From NCBI GenBank assembly GCA_050247075.1, contig JBFWUW010000033.1:6370-70369 (forward strand): a stretch of DNA of 64,000 nt, written 5' to 3'. The DNA is from JBFWUW01 sp050247075 (GTDB taxonomy: Bacteria > Planctomycetota > Planctomycetia > Pirellulales > JBFWUW01). Every line of letters starts with the position of its first letter. Position 1 is the first letter of the stretch. A program made the position numbers and the translations under genes. The notes beneath the pieces are model-generated. The model was given only the letters and a program-made list of their open reading frames with translations. It searched no databases and was not told the DNA's origin. This document shows, one piece after another, positions 17,845-26,684 of this stretch.

Positions 17845-20088
17845 TCACAGCAGTTGTTCCAGCAACCCGTGCAGCCGCAGGGTGTCGCCGTGAACCCAAG
17901 CCTGGCGAATCTTGCTCCCCGGCTGCAAATTCTCAAAGGCCCGCAGTGAGTGCTGCGTTTGGGAGATGAGTTGCCCTGCCGCGGGGTCGAGGGCCTCAAA
18001 CAGCTTGTGTAGCCGTGTGGCTGTGGCGGGTGAGCGCTTTTGCAGCTCGGCCTGGGCGAAAGTGAGTTTGAACTCGTGGATGAGTCCCTTTGTGAAATCC
18101 GCGCCGCCGATGGCCATGTTGCGGACCCAAAAGAAACCGGGGCGGCTGAGGATGAAATTAGATGTCTCAGCCCCTACATCCAGGATCACGCTAAGGCTTT
18201 CATCAATGGCAACCGCGGGGGCAGCCCGGTCGTAGACCAGAAAATTGTGCAAGGCCACGGAGTCGCACTGTACCAAATCGACCGGCAGCTTGAGCTGCTG
18301 AAAGGCCGCCAGCCGCACATCAAGCTGTGCCCGCTTGGCCGCCAGAATCATCACTGGAAACTCCGTGAAATCCTCCGCCGCTTCACCAGCGTTGCCTTGC
18401 ACGGCATAAGACCAGGAGAATTGCGACAGGTCGTACGGAATCTGGTTCTTGGCCTCGTACTGCACCAGGTCATCCAGACGGTCCCTGGACACCGGCGGCG
18501 TCTTAAGAAACCGCGAGAAGACCTCGCGACCATCTAGGCTGATCGCCAGCGGAATCTCCTTGAGCTTGTGCCGTGAGGCAAATGCCTGTACGGCGTCGCC
18601 GATCAGCTTTTCCGGACTGGCTCCTGGCGCACCGAGGGGAGTTTCGTACTCTACGAAATCGACCGCCTCGCAGAATGCCTGGCTGGTGTCGCTATTCCAA
18701 GAGAGCCGCACCGCCTTCAGGGCCGACCGGCCGAGCTCAATACCCCAGGCCACGCGCGGCGGCTTCTTCATCAACGAAGTCGTCAGCAACTTGCGCATCA
18801 AATTCTTGTCTTGCGGCTTGAGATTGAGCGATATGGAGGCCTGCCCCAAGGCCTGCAGCGCCAGGCCCGCGGCAACTCCCCAGTTGGTATCGTGCTCTCG
18901 CCAGAGGCTGCTGGCCACGACTTCGGGCGACAAGGCGATCCGCTGAAAACCAGACAGCGGGGCCAGCGGACAACCAAACAGTTGGGATTTTTGCGGCTGC
19001 GACTGGCGCTGCAACAAAGCCGCCAAGGGACCATCGGGAGCTGCCTGGCTGGGCTGTTCCAACTCGGCAATCAGCCGCGTGGCCCGCGGGTCGCCTGGAC
19101 GAATTTTTTGCAACCGCCGGGCCAGCGGCAGCAGATGTTCGCCCAGCCGGGCCGCCTCGCGCAGGGCGCGGTCGAGCCAATCGGCCTCGCGGGCAAACTC
19201 CAACATTTTCTCGACTTGCGGCGTGCGGACGTTGGGGACGACCTGTTCCAATTGGGCTAGTGCCGCGCCATATTGAAATGCGTTTAGCTTCTTGGTGGCC
19301 GATTCCACCAGCGTACCGCGTCGGCGCTCGTTGTCGCCGTCTTCCATCTCTTGCAGTTTGGCCCGCAGCGCGGTGACAGGGCCGTGATTGGGCTGCAGTT
19401 CCAACAGGCGGTCGATGACGGCCAGCAATCCGGCAAACCGCTTATCAGCCATCCGCTGGCGGATCTCGGCCGACAGCGAAGCCACCTCGCGGTGCTTGGC
19501 GGCGACTTCGTCCACCAATTCGGCGATTTCCACGGTGCGCAGGCTAGCCGGAATTTCTTTCAGCAAGGCCAAGGCCCCTTCATAGTCGTGGACATCCAAC
19601 CGCTGCCCGGCAAGTTCCATGTTCTTGCCGATCCGCGACTCTTTCTCGGAGAGTTCGCGGCGAATCTGATCGGCCAATTCGCGGAGGCGTTCTTGCGTTT
19701 CGGACAACCGCGGGTGGGGCCTGACCGCAATGCGGTTGAGGACTGACAAAGCGTCGCTATAGCGATGCGCAATGTGGTGCGTCTGGGCCAGCATCTCGGC
19801 CTGTTCCAGCTTATCCAACGTTACTTTCACGAGGGCCGCCAAATCTTGCCCGCATTGCCCGCAGAATTTTTCTCCCGCCAGATTTTCCGTGCCGCAACCA
19901 AGACAGGCTTCCCAAATGGCCGCGCCGCAGCCGGCGCAAAACCTGCGGTCAGAGAGATTAGCCGTGTTGCAGCGCGGGCAATTGCAAGAGATTACCGGAC
20001 GGGAAGGTGCTACCACGGTATCCTCACTGCGTTGTGCCGCCGTGCGGTTCATTTCTTGCCAGGCACTTGTTTTCTTGGTGGCTGTCAC
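17845..20088 (-). CDS. Zinc-ribbon / PilM-like actin-fold fusion
   Basis: 747 aa from GTG 20088; ATG 20052 is an alternative. Order: a double zinc ribbon with four CxxC-type pairs (CPRC at 37-40, CAGC 51-54, CLGC 62-65, CGQC 76-79); a long helical, repeat-like region (about 85-330, TPR or coiled-coil in appearance); a linker; then a PilM-type actin-like ATPase domain from about 440 to the end, beginning RVAWGIELGRSALKAVRLSW and including ILDVGAETSNFILSR and FTKGLIHEFKLTFAQAE. PilM is the cytoplasmic ring component linking type IV pilus assembly to PilN. No pilN/O/P/Q is adjacent. Pseudopilin-like DUF1559 genes lie upstream on the same strand. The fusion is unusual. Confidence 0.82.
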   Translation of the reverse strand: MTATKKTSAWQEMNRTAAQRSEDTVVAPSRPVISCNCPRCNTANLSDRRFCAGCGAAIWEACLGCGTENLAGEKFCGQCGQDLAALVKVTLDKLEQAEMLAQTHHIAHRYSDALSVLNRIAVRPHPRLSETQERLRELADQIRRELSEKESRIGKNMELAGQRLDVHDYEGALALLKEIPASLRTVEIAELVDEVAAKHREVASLSAEIRQRMADKRFAGLLAVIDRLLELQPNHGPVTALRAKLQEMEDGDNERRRGTLVESATKKLNAFQYGAALAQLEQVVPNVRTPQVEKMLEFAREADWLDRALREAARLGEHLLPLARRLQKIRPGDPRATRLIAELEQPSQAAPDGPLAALLQRQSQPQKSQLFGCPLAPLSGFQRIALSPEVVASSLWREHDTNWGVAAGLALQALGQASISLNLKPQDKNLMRKLLTTSLMKKPPRVAWGIELGRSALKAVRLSWNSDTSQAFCEAVDFVEYETPLGAPGASPEKLIGDAVQAFASRHKLKEIPLAISLDGREVFSRFLKTPPVSRDRLDDLVQYEAKNQIPYDLSQFSWSYAVQGNAGEAAEDFTEFPVMILAAKRAQLDVRLAAFQQLKLPVDLVQCDSVALHNFLVYDRAAPAVAIDESLSVILDVGAETSNFILSRPGFFWVRNMAIGGADFTKGLIHEFKLTFAQAELQKRSPATATRLHKLFEALDPAAGQLISQTQHSLRAFENLQPGSKIRQAWVHGDTLRLHGLLEQLL

Positions 20089-20173
20089 GAAGTATTGTCC
20101 TGGGAGTGGTGTAGTGGAGCCGCCATCCCTGTCGGATGATCTTGAGGCATTCCGCCGCGGGGCAGCGGGATCC

Positions 20174-22273
20174 TTATCGCGTGTTGCCGGCGGTCTTGAT
20201 CGTCTTGCCGGAAGGATCGGGGGCCTCGACCAGCAGGATCTCGATAATTAAATCCTCCACCGTGTCGCGCGAGGCTGGTGCCTCGTCGATCGTGCGGTAA
20301 ACCAACACATCGACCGACTGCATCAGTCCGCTGTCGGGATCGCGATAGATGCTGTCCAGCCAGCGGCCGCGTTTGGTGTTATATTCCTCGGGCGACTTCA
20401 ATTGCCGATGGTAGTAGTTGAAAACGCGGGTCATCCGGTCTGACTTCTCGAACCGGGCGTAACGGACTTTCAAATGCCCTACCTCCACGGTACCCAACTG
20501 TCCACGCAACCCCTCGGGCCAGTCCAAGGAGTAGCTAGTGCGCGGTTCAAGCTCGTCCAACTGGGCAAACGGAAAGAAACTTTCCTCGGCGGAGGATTCT
20601 TCATCGTCCGCCGCTTCGTCGGACACGGAATCCCTGGCGGATGCCTCGCCGGGGACGCGCACACTATCAAAAGGATCATCGCCCGATTCACTGCGCGAAG
20701 ACCCCGGCGGCGGTGCACGTCGGGCACGTCGGGCTTGTTGCAATCCGGCCGTGTAAAATCGGTCGTTAAAAGCAGCGATGAGCTTTTCCGTGGCACCGAA
20801 CCAATCTTGGCGGGCTTCGCGCTCTTTCTTGGCCCGCTCAACGGCCGCGGCTTTACTGCCGGTCAAGGTTCGGGAGGGCCGCTTGTAACCGCCACGTTCA
20901 TCCAGGGGCGGCTGCTCGCGGGGTAGCGATTTCAGGACCAGCAACAAGCCCGGATCGCGCCACGATTTGACCCCTTCGGTGGTCTTCTGCACAACCTGCG
21001 AAAAGTGGACTGAGTTGCGGTCAAACGCCGCGAACAATTGGCTGCGAGCCGCCGGCGTGGGCAGGGTGGCCATGATTTCGATCAAGTGGGCCTGGTCTCC
21101 CTCGGGCCTGGAATCGGGCGCGGCCAGCGGCAGAGACAGCAGACGGGACAGGTCCGAGCCCCACAGGGCCTTGGCGGCCAGCGGTGCGGTGTCGGGCCGC
21201 AATCCATTGGCGATACGGCGGCCGTTGTCGGGCTGCAAGGGAACTTCCATGAACCAGTCAATCGTGTCCGCGATAAAGGCTTCGATCGGCTCGCGCAGCC
21301 GCGGATTGGCGTCTCCCCCCGCGTTGCGGCCGAGCAATACGATCTGGGCTTCCAGATTGAGAATGTCGGGTTTGAGCAGAAATGGCTCTAGAACCGCGGC
21401 ATGCGAGGCGGGCGTGGAGCGGGCCAGCAGATGCTGTGCGAGCGACTTACGAAACGCCGACGAAGCCACGGGCTCAACGGATTGCAGGCAGATGGACTGA
21501 AGTTCGGCCGCCTTGACTTGCCTGGGTTCTTGCCCCTCGGGGCGAATCTGTTCGGGAATTTTCAACAGCGCCAGCAACGGTCCCTCGTAAGAAGGGCGAA
21601 AGTTTTGCACCAAGGCCTCAACTACCGCCGATACCAACGTGCGGTCATCCACCAAGGACCGAAAACGACCCCGGAGCATGTCTTTCAAGGCTGTTTCCGC
21701 GACGGGACTGCCGTTGATCGCCAGCCCCGCCACAATGGCCTTGGCCGTGTCGGGAGCCAGGGGCCCGCCGCGCGGCGCGTAGGTATCGACTTCATCGTCG
21801 CTGTTGGCTTGGGCGGCTGTCCCAGCCTGATCGGCGGGAATCGCCAGCAACTCCACCAACAGCCGGGCGGTCTCCTCGTCGTCGGCCTTGACCCTGGCGA
21901 ATGTCCGGGCGGCCTCTCCCAACCGGGGATCGCGGTCGGCCAACGCCGTGCGAAAATCGTCGGGCTGCCAGGCGGTCAGGTCGTTGGGACGAACGGGCTT
22001 TACAGCCATCGGCTTGGCCGACGCCGGCTCGGCCGCAACGGGCCTGTCGGGATCGCTATTCGGATCCTCGGGATTGGTCGATCCAGTCGGTGGTGGAGGC
22101 TGGGGAGTTTCCTCGGCGGGCGGCTGGGAAGTTTCCTCGGAGGCGGGCTCTACCGCGGGAGGCGGATCATCCACCTGGGATGGTCGCGGCCGGCGCTCTG
22201 GGGGCTTACTGCCGCAGCCTGAGAACACCAGAATCAATCCGACCAGTATCAACTTCTTCTTGAAGGAGTTCAT
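20174..22273 (-). CDS. Large lipoprotein, Pro/Glu-rich N-terminus, helical-repeat body
   Basis: 699 aa. The start is supported by a GAAGGAG-rich region and a lipoprotein signal (KKLILVGLILVFSGCGS, with the cysteine at about 20). Residues 25-110 are rich in Pro, Glu and Ala. The body (110-480) appears to be helical repeats (FRTALADRDPRLGEAARTFARV; LVELLAIP; ALLKIPEQI), perhaps HEAT-like. A Ser/Glu-rich stretch around 530-580 precedes a beta-rich C-terminus (RYARFEKSDRMTRVFNYYHRQ) that ends ILLVEAPDPSGKTIKT. I do not recognise a named family. It lies between the DUF1573 gene (98 bp upstream) and PilM (85 bp downstream) and is probably one operon with them. Confidence 0.7.
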   Translation of the reverse strand: MNSFKKKLILVGLILVFSGCGSKPPERRPRPSQVDDPPPAVEPASEETSQPPAEETPQPPPPTGSTNPEDPNSDPDRPVAAEPASAKPMAVKPVRPNDLTAWQPDDFRTALADRDPRLGEAARTFARVKADDEETARLLVELLAIPADQAGTAAQANSDDEVDTYAPRGGPLAPDTAKAIVAGLAINGSPVAETALKDMLRGRFRSLVDDRTLVSAVVEALVQNFRPSYEGPLLALLKIPEQIRPEGQEPRQVKAAELQSICLQSVEPVASSAFRKSLAQHLLARSTPASHAAVLEPFLLKPDILNLEAQIVLLGRNAGGDANPRLREPIEAFIADTIDWFMEVPLQPDNGRRIANGLRPDTAPLAAKALWGSDLSRLLSLPLAAPDSRPEGDQAHLIEIMATLPTPAARSQLFAAFDRNSVHFSQVVQKTTEGVKSWRDPGLLLVLKSLPREQPPLDERGGYKRPSRTLTGSKAAAVERAKKEREARQDWFGATEKLIAAFNDRFYTAGLQQARRARRAPPPGSSRSESGDDPFDSVRVPGEASARDSVSDEAADDEESSAEESFFPFAQLDELEPRTSYSLDWPEGLRGQLGTVEVGHLKVRYARFEKSDRMTRVFNYYHRQLKSPEEYNTKRGRWLDSIYRDPDSGLMQSVDVLVYRTIDEAPASRDTVEDLIIEILLVEAPDPSGKTIKTAGNTR

Positions 22274-22370
22274 AAGTTGTTCTCACCAAACGGGCCGCGA
22301 ATCGCGGCTGGCCTTCTATCTGTTCGACGGCGGTTTGTCGCCGTCGTGGACGGCTTCTACAAATTGCCTG

Positions 22371-23561
22371 CTATGGTCCCAAAGCGGGTGGGGGGGCAGG
22401 CGGAACCACCGCCAGCGCCACGCGAAAGCGAATCTCGGGCACGTCGGGATGATCGGTCACCAACCGGATTTCGCCCAGATCCGTGGAGAGGTGGTTGGCA
22501 AGCGGCGCATTGTCCGGAACCGTAACCACGATCTTGTGGCGAGTCCAACCGTTCTCCAGCGTTTCGTCGTGCAGTAATTCCACCTGCAGAAAATCGGGCG
22601 TGATGTGCGACTCCAGCACCTTGATCTTGGCAGCCTGGCCCCGAATCGCCAAAAACACGGTCGAGGAAACCGCCTCGCCTTGCGTCACGTGCTCCATGTT
22701 CAAGACATGCCCCGGTTCGTATTGCGGGCCGAAATACCGCACGCTCTTGAGAACCTGCGTATAGACATCGACCACCTCAACCGCTGGCTGCCGATCGTCC
22801 GGCAAGCCGGGAACGCGCAAATGGACTCGTAAGGAACCGTTGAGCCGACCTTCCGGCTGGCCCGGCTCCAAGGTTAGTTTCAACTTGAGGGCCGATGTGG
22901 CATGCCAGCGCTGCATGTCAGACTCGCGGGCCGGTTCGACTTCCCAGGATAGGTGAGGGTGGAGCAATTCCACCTTGGCCACCTCCAGCGCCGGATAAGT
23001 CTGCGAGTAGAACCAAACGCCGTGCGAGGCCCGTTCGTTGGGCTGCGTGCGGCCGATAATCACCAGGTCCGAGGGCTCGCGGACCAGACTGCGTCGGACG
23101 CTGCCGGTAATCACCAGGTTCAGCTCGGGCTGATCGGGATCGTTCGTTCGCAAGATGGCCCCGTGCCGGAACTCGGCGTATTCGTTCTGCGTCTCCCACT
23201 CCATGCGGACAGTGCGCTCTTCACCGGGAGGGATCCGCCCGTCGGGCAGATCCGCCAGCGTTCACTTGCATGAGGTGCCCACTAATTCCAGGTTCAAATC
23301 TCCTTGGCCTTCGTTGCGAACGGTGAATTCATGGCTGGCGGTCTCGCCAATCTCCATGACCCCAAAATCGTAGTCGGTCTGTTCGGCGACCAGTTTAGGG
23401 GGATGGCTGGCGTCGTAGGGCAATATCTTTGGCGCGGGGGCCTCCTTGGAGGCCGCCTTGGCGTGCAACCAGCCGGCCTCGTCCGCGGCACTCAACAACG
23501 TCAACACCCCGCCCGCCAGCCCCATGCCGCCGAACAGCAATCCGAACATCCACCGCTTCAT
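22371..23561 (-). CDS. DUF1573 protein with one in-frame UGA (selenocysteine candidate or nonsense-broken)
   Basis: Reading 23561 to 22371 gives one open frame of 396 residues interrupted only by TGA at 23262-23264. The first part (99 aa) has a signal or anchor (FGLLFGGMGLAGGVLTLLS) and the start of a DUF1573 domain, DYDFGVMEIGETASHEFTVRNEG, ending GTSCK. After the UGA the same frame continues TLADLPDGRIPPGEERTV, exactly what follows the conserved SCxCT motif, then about 290 more residues of Ig-like beta-sandwich sequence with no stop. The UGA therefore sits at the second cysteine of the motif. A 10-bp hairpin follows it. No ribosome site or signal peptide supports an independent start at 23204. 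Either Sec is inserted or the gene is recently broken. Confidence 0.75.
23231..23264 (-). promoter_or_regulatory. UGA codon and SECIS-like hairpin in the DUF1573 gene
   Basis: On the coding strand, the UGA is followed eight bases later by GGATCTGCCC, a GAC loop and GGGCGGATCC: ten consecutive pairs (one G-U). The apical loop begins with G and starts 18 nt after the UGA. Published rules for bacterial SECIS elements ask for an apical loop 16-37 nt after the UGA with a G in its first two positions, and both hold. A GC-rich gene can form such a stem by chance, so this is a candidate only. Confidence 0.5.
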
Positions 23562-23674
23562 GTCTTACTCTCCAAGGCTTTGCACCAGTCTCGATCGGCG
23601 TTGGAAACGCCATTTACAAGCCGCCTCTCTCGAAACTTCGATCAATCAACCTACAACCCGTTTAACAAACCAAT

Positions 23675-23701
23675 CCCGGAGGGGGCAAAACCCCCACCGG
23701 G
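23675..23701 (-). terminator. Hairpin downstream of the first DUF1559 gene
   Basis: CCCGG-A-GGGGG pairs with CCCCC-A-CCGGG around a four-base AAAA/TTTT loop, one mismatch in the middle. It lies 42-68 bp past the DUF1559 stop and before the DUF1573 start. The following T tract on the minus strand is weak, so termination or attenuation are both possible. Confidence 0.5.
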
Positions 23702-23742
23702 ACGGTTCTTTTACAACAGGGACATCGACATGCACTCAACGG

Positions 23743-25041
23743 TTAGTTGGTCGTGTCCAGGTCCAATTTGGCCGGATACTTCCTCAAGAACACACCCGAG
23801 AAAACATCGGTTGGTGGCAGTTCGATCACGGAGTCGGTGTAACCAAGGCCATCGGTGATGGTCTGGCTCAATCCGCCAGGAATCCGGAAACCAGGATTCA
23901 GGTAGCCATCGCCGTTGGTGTCGTTAAACGTCTTGACGCTACCATCGCAAAACAGCACGTTGGCTGTCCCCCCACGGCCCGAGCCGTGGACCGGGCCCAT
24001 GTCGCGGTAGTCCTGAAGGTGGTCCAGGTACGAACCGATGTTGCCGGTCGTGGTTTCATAAGCAATCTGGCCGCTGCCACTACCAGCCCGGGGCTGCTCT
24101 TTGTCCCAGATGGCGGTGGCACCCACGCCGGTATCGTCATAGACGGTGACGTCGCCGGCGGCCGTGGTACCCCAGCCCTTGAACTTGCCTGCGGCGGTGT
24201 CGGGCGTCGAGAGGGCGGGACCGTCGGAAAACGATTCACACAACCGGTCGCCGGTAGCCATGAACTTGGGAATATCGGTGGCCAGGAAGGCTTCTTTAAC
24301 ATCGCCCGGGGCAGCATCAAACAACATGGGGATCAAGCTGGAGCTGTGCGCCCCGGCATCAACCTGCGACTGGGTCAGGGGACCGAGCGTGCCGGCCAGA
24401 CCCTTGACCTTGTAGGTCGATGGGTAGGTCATAACCGAGCCTCCGCTCATGCCCGCCGTGCGGACCAACTTGGGAGCCGAACGGGACATGAACCAACTGG
24501 TGGCGTAGTTGCTGCCGTAACCCTTGCCCAGCAATTCCTCGGAGACGATCGTGGCCTGGGCAGCGGCATTACCAGCTTGGGCGTTGATCTTGGCACAGAC
24601 GCCGACGGACAGCAACGTCGAGGTACCGGGAAGAGCCTCCGAAGCAACGGTGTTGGAGGCACCGCCGACATAGTCGTTGAGTTTTTCCAGGCCCTTGGTA
24701 CCGTTCGAGGGGCAGAGCAACTCTTGCGGCTTGCAGACGCCCGTGTTCACCATGTCGGCGATCCAGCCGACGGTGTCCATGCAGCCGTCACGCTTTCCAT
24801 CCGCGGCACCTGAACTGAAACGCTTCTTGGGGTCGGTGTCGGCGAACCGGGCAAAGCCCAGGTAGAACTGCCGCATGTTGTTCTTGCACTGCGTGCCGCG
24901 GGCGGCCTCGCGGGCGGCGGCCAAGGCTGGCAGCAACAGGGCCACCAAGATGCCGATGATGGTAATCACCACCAACAGCTCGATCAGGGTGAACCCCTTC
25001 AGCCGCTTCGGCTGGCGGAGTTTCTTCTTACGAATCTTCAT
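23743..25041 (-). CDS. DUF1559 prepilin-like protein (first copy)
   Basis: 432 aa from ATG 25041, with a GGAG ribosome site just upstream; the longer frame to 25200 is not conserved. The N-terminus is a type IV prepilin signal: basic leader KIRKKKLRQPKRLKG, cleavage before FTLIELLVVITIIGILVALLLPAL, with Glu at +5 of the mature protein. The mature domain has the DUF1559 features QCKNNMRQFYLGF near its start and NVLFCDGSVKTFNDTNGDGY near its end. It should be processed by a prepilin peptidase and assembled or exported by pilus-type machinery. Several internal cysteines (CMDTVG, ELLCPSN, LFCDGS) are shared in position with the second copy. Adjacent hairpin at 23675-23701. Confidence 0.9.
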   Translation of the reverse strand: MKIRKKKLRQPKRLKGFTLIELLVVITIIGILVALLLPALAAAREAARGTQCKNNMRQFYLGFARFADTDPKKRFSSGAADGKRDGCMDTVGWIADMVNTGVCKPQELLCPSNGTKGLEKLNDYVGGASNTVASEALPGTSTLLSVGVCAKINAQAGNAAAQATIVSEELLGKGYGSNYATSWFMSRSAPKLVRTAGMSGGSVMTYPSTYKVKGLAGTLGPLTQSQVDAGAHSSSLIPMLFDAAPGDVKEAFLATDIPKFMATGDRLCESFSDGPALSTPDTAAGKFKGWGTTAAGDVTVYDDTGVGATAIWDKEQPRAGSGSGQIAYETTTGNIGSYLDHLQDYRDMGPVHGSGRGGTANVLFCDGSVKTFNDTNGDGYLNPGFRIPGGLSQTITDGLGYTDSVIELPPTDVFSGVFLRKYPAKLDLDTTN

Positions 25042-25333
25042 CAGTAACTTCTCCAAAAACAGGGACGGGAAACTGGGTCTAAAATTTCGGACGGAACGTA
25101 CAAATTGCAATTGATAACTTGGGTGACGGCCGATTGCCCCTCGATCGTCGCGAATGAGGCCTTCCGTGGGCCAAGGTTGCCGCCGTGCGGACCGTGGCAT
25201 CGTGCTGCGGAATTCTGTCGGGCTGCTCCTTTCCTAATTACATGGCCGGCGATCAGGACACTTACGAGATTGAACTTTCGCACTAGTCAGACTTGCCTTG
25301 CTGATGGCTGATAGCTTCTCCGCTTAAGGCTCT

Positions 25334-26488
25334 TTAGGGCCGCAACGACCATTTGCTCCAAACATCGTCCTCCGGAAACTCCGCATCGCCGTCGGCGAAA
25401 CTGTTGAGGGGACCGGGTTGAAAGCCGTTGTTCATCAAGCCGTCGCCATTGGCATCGCGGTAACTGCGGACGCTGCCATCGGCAAACAAGACATTACATT
25501 GGCCGCTGCGATGAACCGGGGCGAAGGCCCGGTAGTCTTGCAAGGTGTGGTTGTTCCACTTGGCCCACCAGCCCGTCGCGCCATCGCGGGGTGTGCCCGA
25601 CGAAATGTTTGGCGCCTGCATGGTCGCTTTGTCGATCGGTCCCGATGTCATGGAGCGGGCCGTCTCGCTGCCGGAGACCGCGGGACCAATTTCTTGCACC
25701 ACGAGCTTGCCACCCGAGCCGTCGCCCATGAGCGGCACGAAGGACGTGCCTCGCAGGGACGTTTCCGCCCGCGCGGAATAAAGCGGTCCGAGCGTGCTGA
25801 CCCGCTCCTTCAGACCTGCCGAGCAACCCGGCTCGCTGAACAGGCTGCCATTGGGGTCGAGCTTAAGACCGGTGCGGGCCAAGAACCAGCTCGCGGTGTA
25901 ATTGGTGTTGTAGCCCTTGCCGATGACGTCAGACTCCAACAGCAGACGGCGGGCATCGCTACTGGCCGGCATGGCCGCACCACCGGTGTAGGCACCCGCG
26001 ATCTTGCGGCAGGGGTTAATTGCCTCCGTCCCGTCGGGCAAGGTATGCGGTTTCGAGCCGAGCCGGTCGACACATTCGTAGGTGGCAAAGCCCGAAGTGT
26101 CGGCTTCGAGCAGGTCGTGAAACGTGTCGGCCAACTTGGCGGGATTGCTGGGACAGAGCATTTCGCCCACGGGTACGCCGTTATTGACCAGGTCGGCCAC
26201 CCAGCCGATTTCGGTGACACAGCCATCCCTGAGCCAGTCGAAGGCACCGGTACAATAGGCACCTTTGGTGCGAGCGGCGTGGGTTTGCAAGCCGACGCCG
26301 ATTTCGCGCAGGTTATTGCGGCAGGTTGTCAGGCGGGCACTTTCGCGGGCCGCATTCAACGCGGGTAACGAGATAGCCACCAGGATGCCAATGATGACGA
26401 TGACCGTCAGCAACTCGACCAGCGTAAATCCTGCCCGAACGCCTGCCCGGCGATATCGAGTTTGGCTGCAACAGCCATGATTTTTCAT
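25334..26488 (-). CDS. DUF1559 prepilin-like protein (second copy)
   Basis: 384 aa from 26488, with GAGGAGGAACG just upstream. Prepilin signal at residues about 19-42: RAGFTLVELLTVIVIIGILVAISLPAL, then AARESARLTTCRNNLREIG. Shared blocks with the first copy include DGCVTEIGWVADLVNNGVPVGEMLCPSN and CNVLFADGSVRSYRDANGDG. The two copies are clearly paralogous by tandem duplication, separated by 292 bp, but have diverged. The expected role is as a pseudopilin or surface appendage subunit; DUF1559 proteins are vastly multiplied in planctomycetes and none is characterised in detail. Confidence 0.9.
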   Translation of the reverse strand: MKNHGCCSQTRYRRAGVRAGFTLVELLTVIVIIGILVAISLPALNAARESARLTTCRNNLREIGVGLQTHAARTKGAYCTGAFDWLRDGCVTEIGWVADLVNNGVPVGEMLCPSNPAKLADTFHDLLEADTSGFATYECVDRLGSKPHTLPDGTEAINPCRKIAGAYTGGAAMPASSDARRLLLESDVIGKGYNTNYTASWFLARTGLKLDPNGSLFSEPGCSAGLKERVSTLGPLYSARAETSLRGTSFVPLMGDGSGGKLVVQEIGPAVSGSETARSMTSGPIDKATMQAPNISSGTPRDGATGWWAKWNNHTLQDYRAFAPVHRSGQCNVLFADGSVRSYRDANGDGLMNNGFQPGPLNSFADGDAEFPEDDVWSKWSLRP

Positions 26489-26684
26489 TCGTTCCTCCTC
26501 CGCGATTTGCTCCGTGGCGACCGCTCAAGCGGTTGCAACGGGCGTCAAATTAGCGGACGAGGTTTAGCCAGATATCTTGGTTGTGTTAGGAAAGCATTAA
26601 ATTCGAAGATACTCGCTAGCAATGCTTTCGCGCAACTAAGGCATTATCTAGAAACAGCTTGCGCAATCGCGCACACCGCCAGAA

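Noticed and set aside
22371..23204. Independent 277-aa gene starting at 23204
   Set aside because: No ribosome site or signal peptide and the N-terminus begins inside a DUF1573 fold; the upstream frame is in phase, so it is read as one interrupted gene.
23231..23253. The DUF1573 hairpin as an intrinsic terminator
   Set aside because: It lies inside a continuing conserved frame and lacks a T tract on the coding strand.
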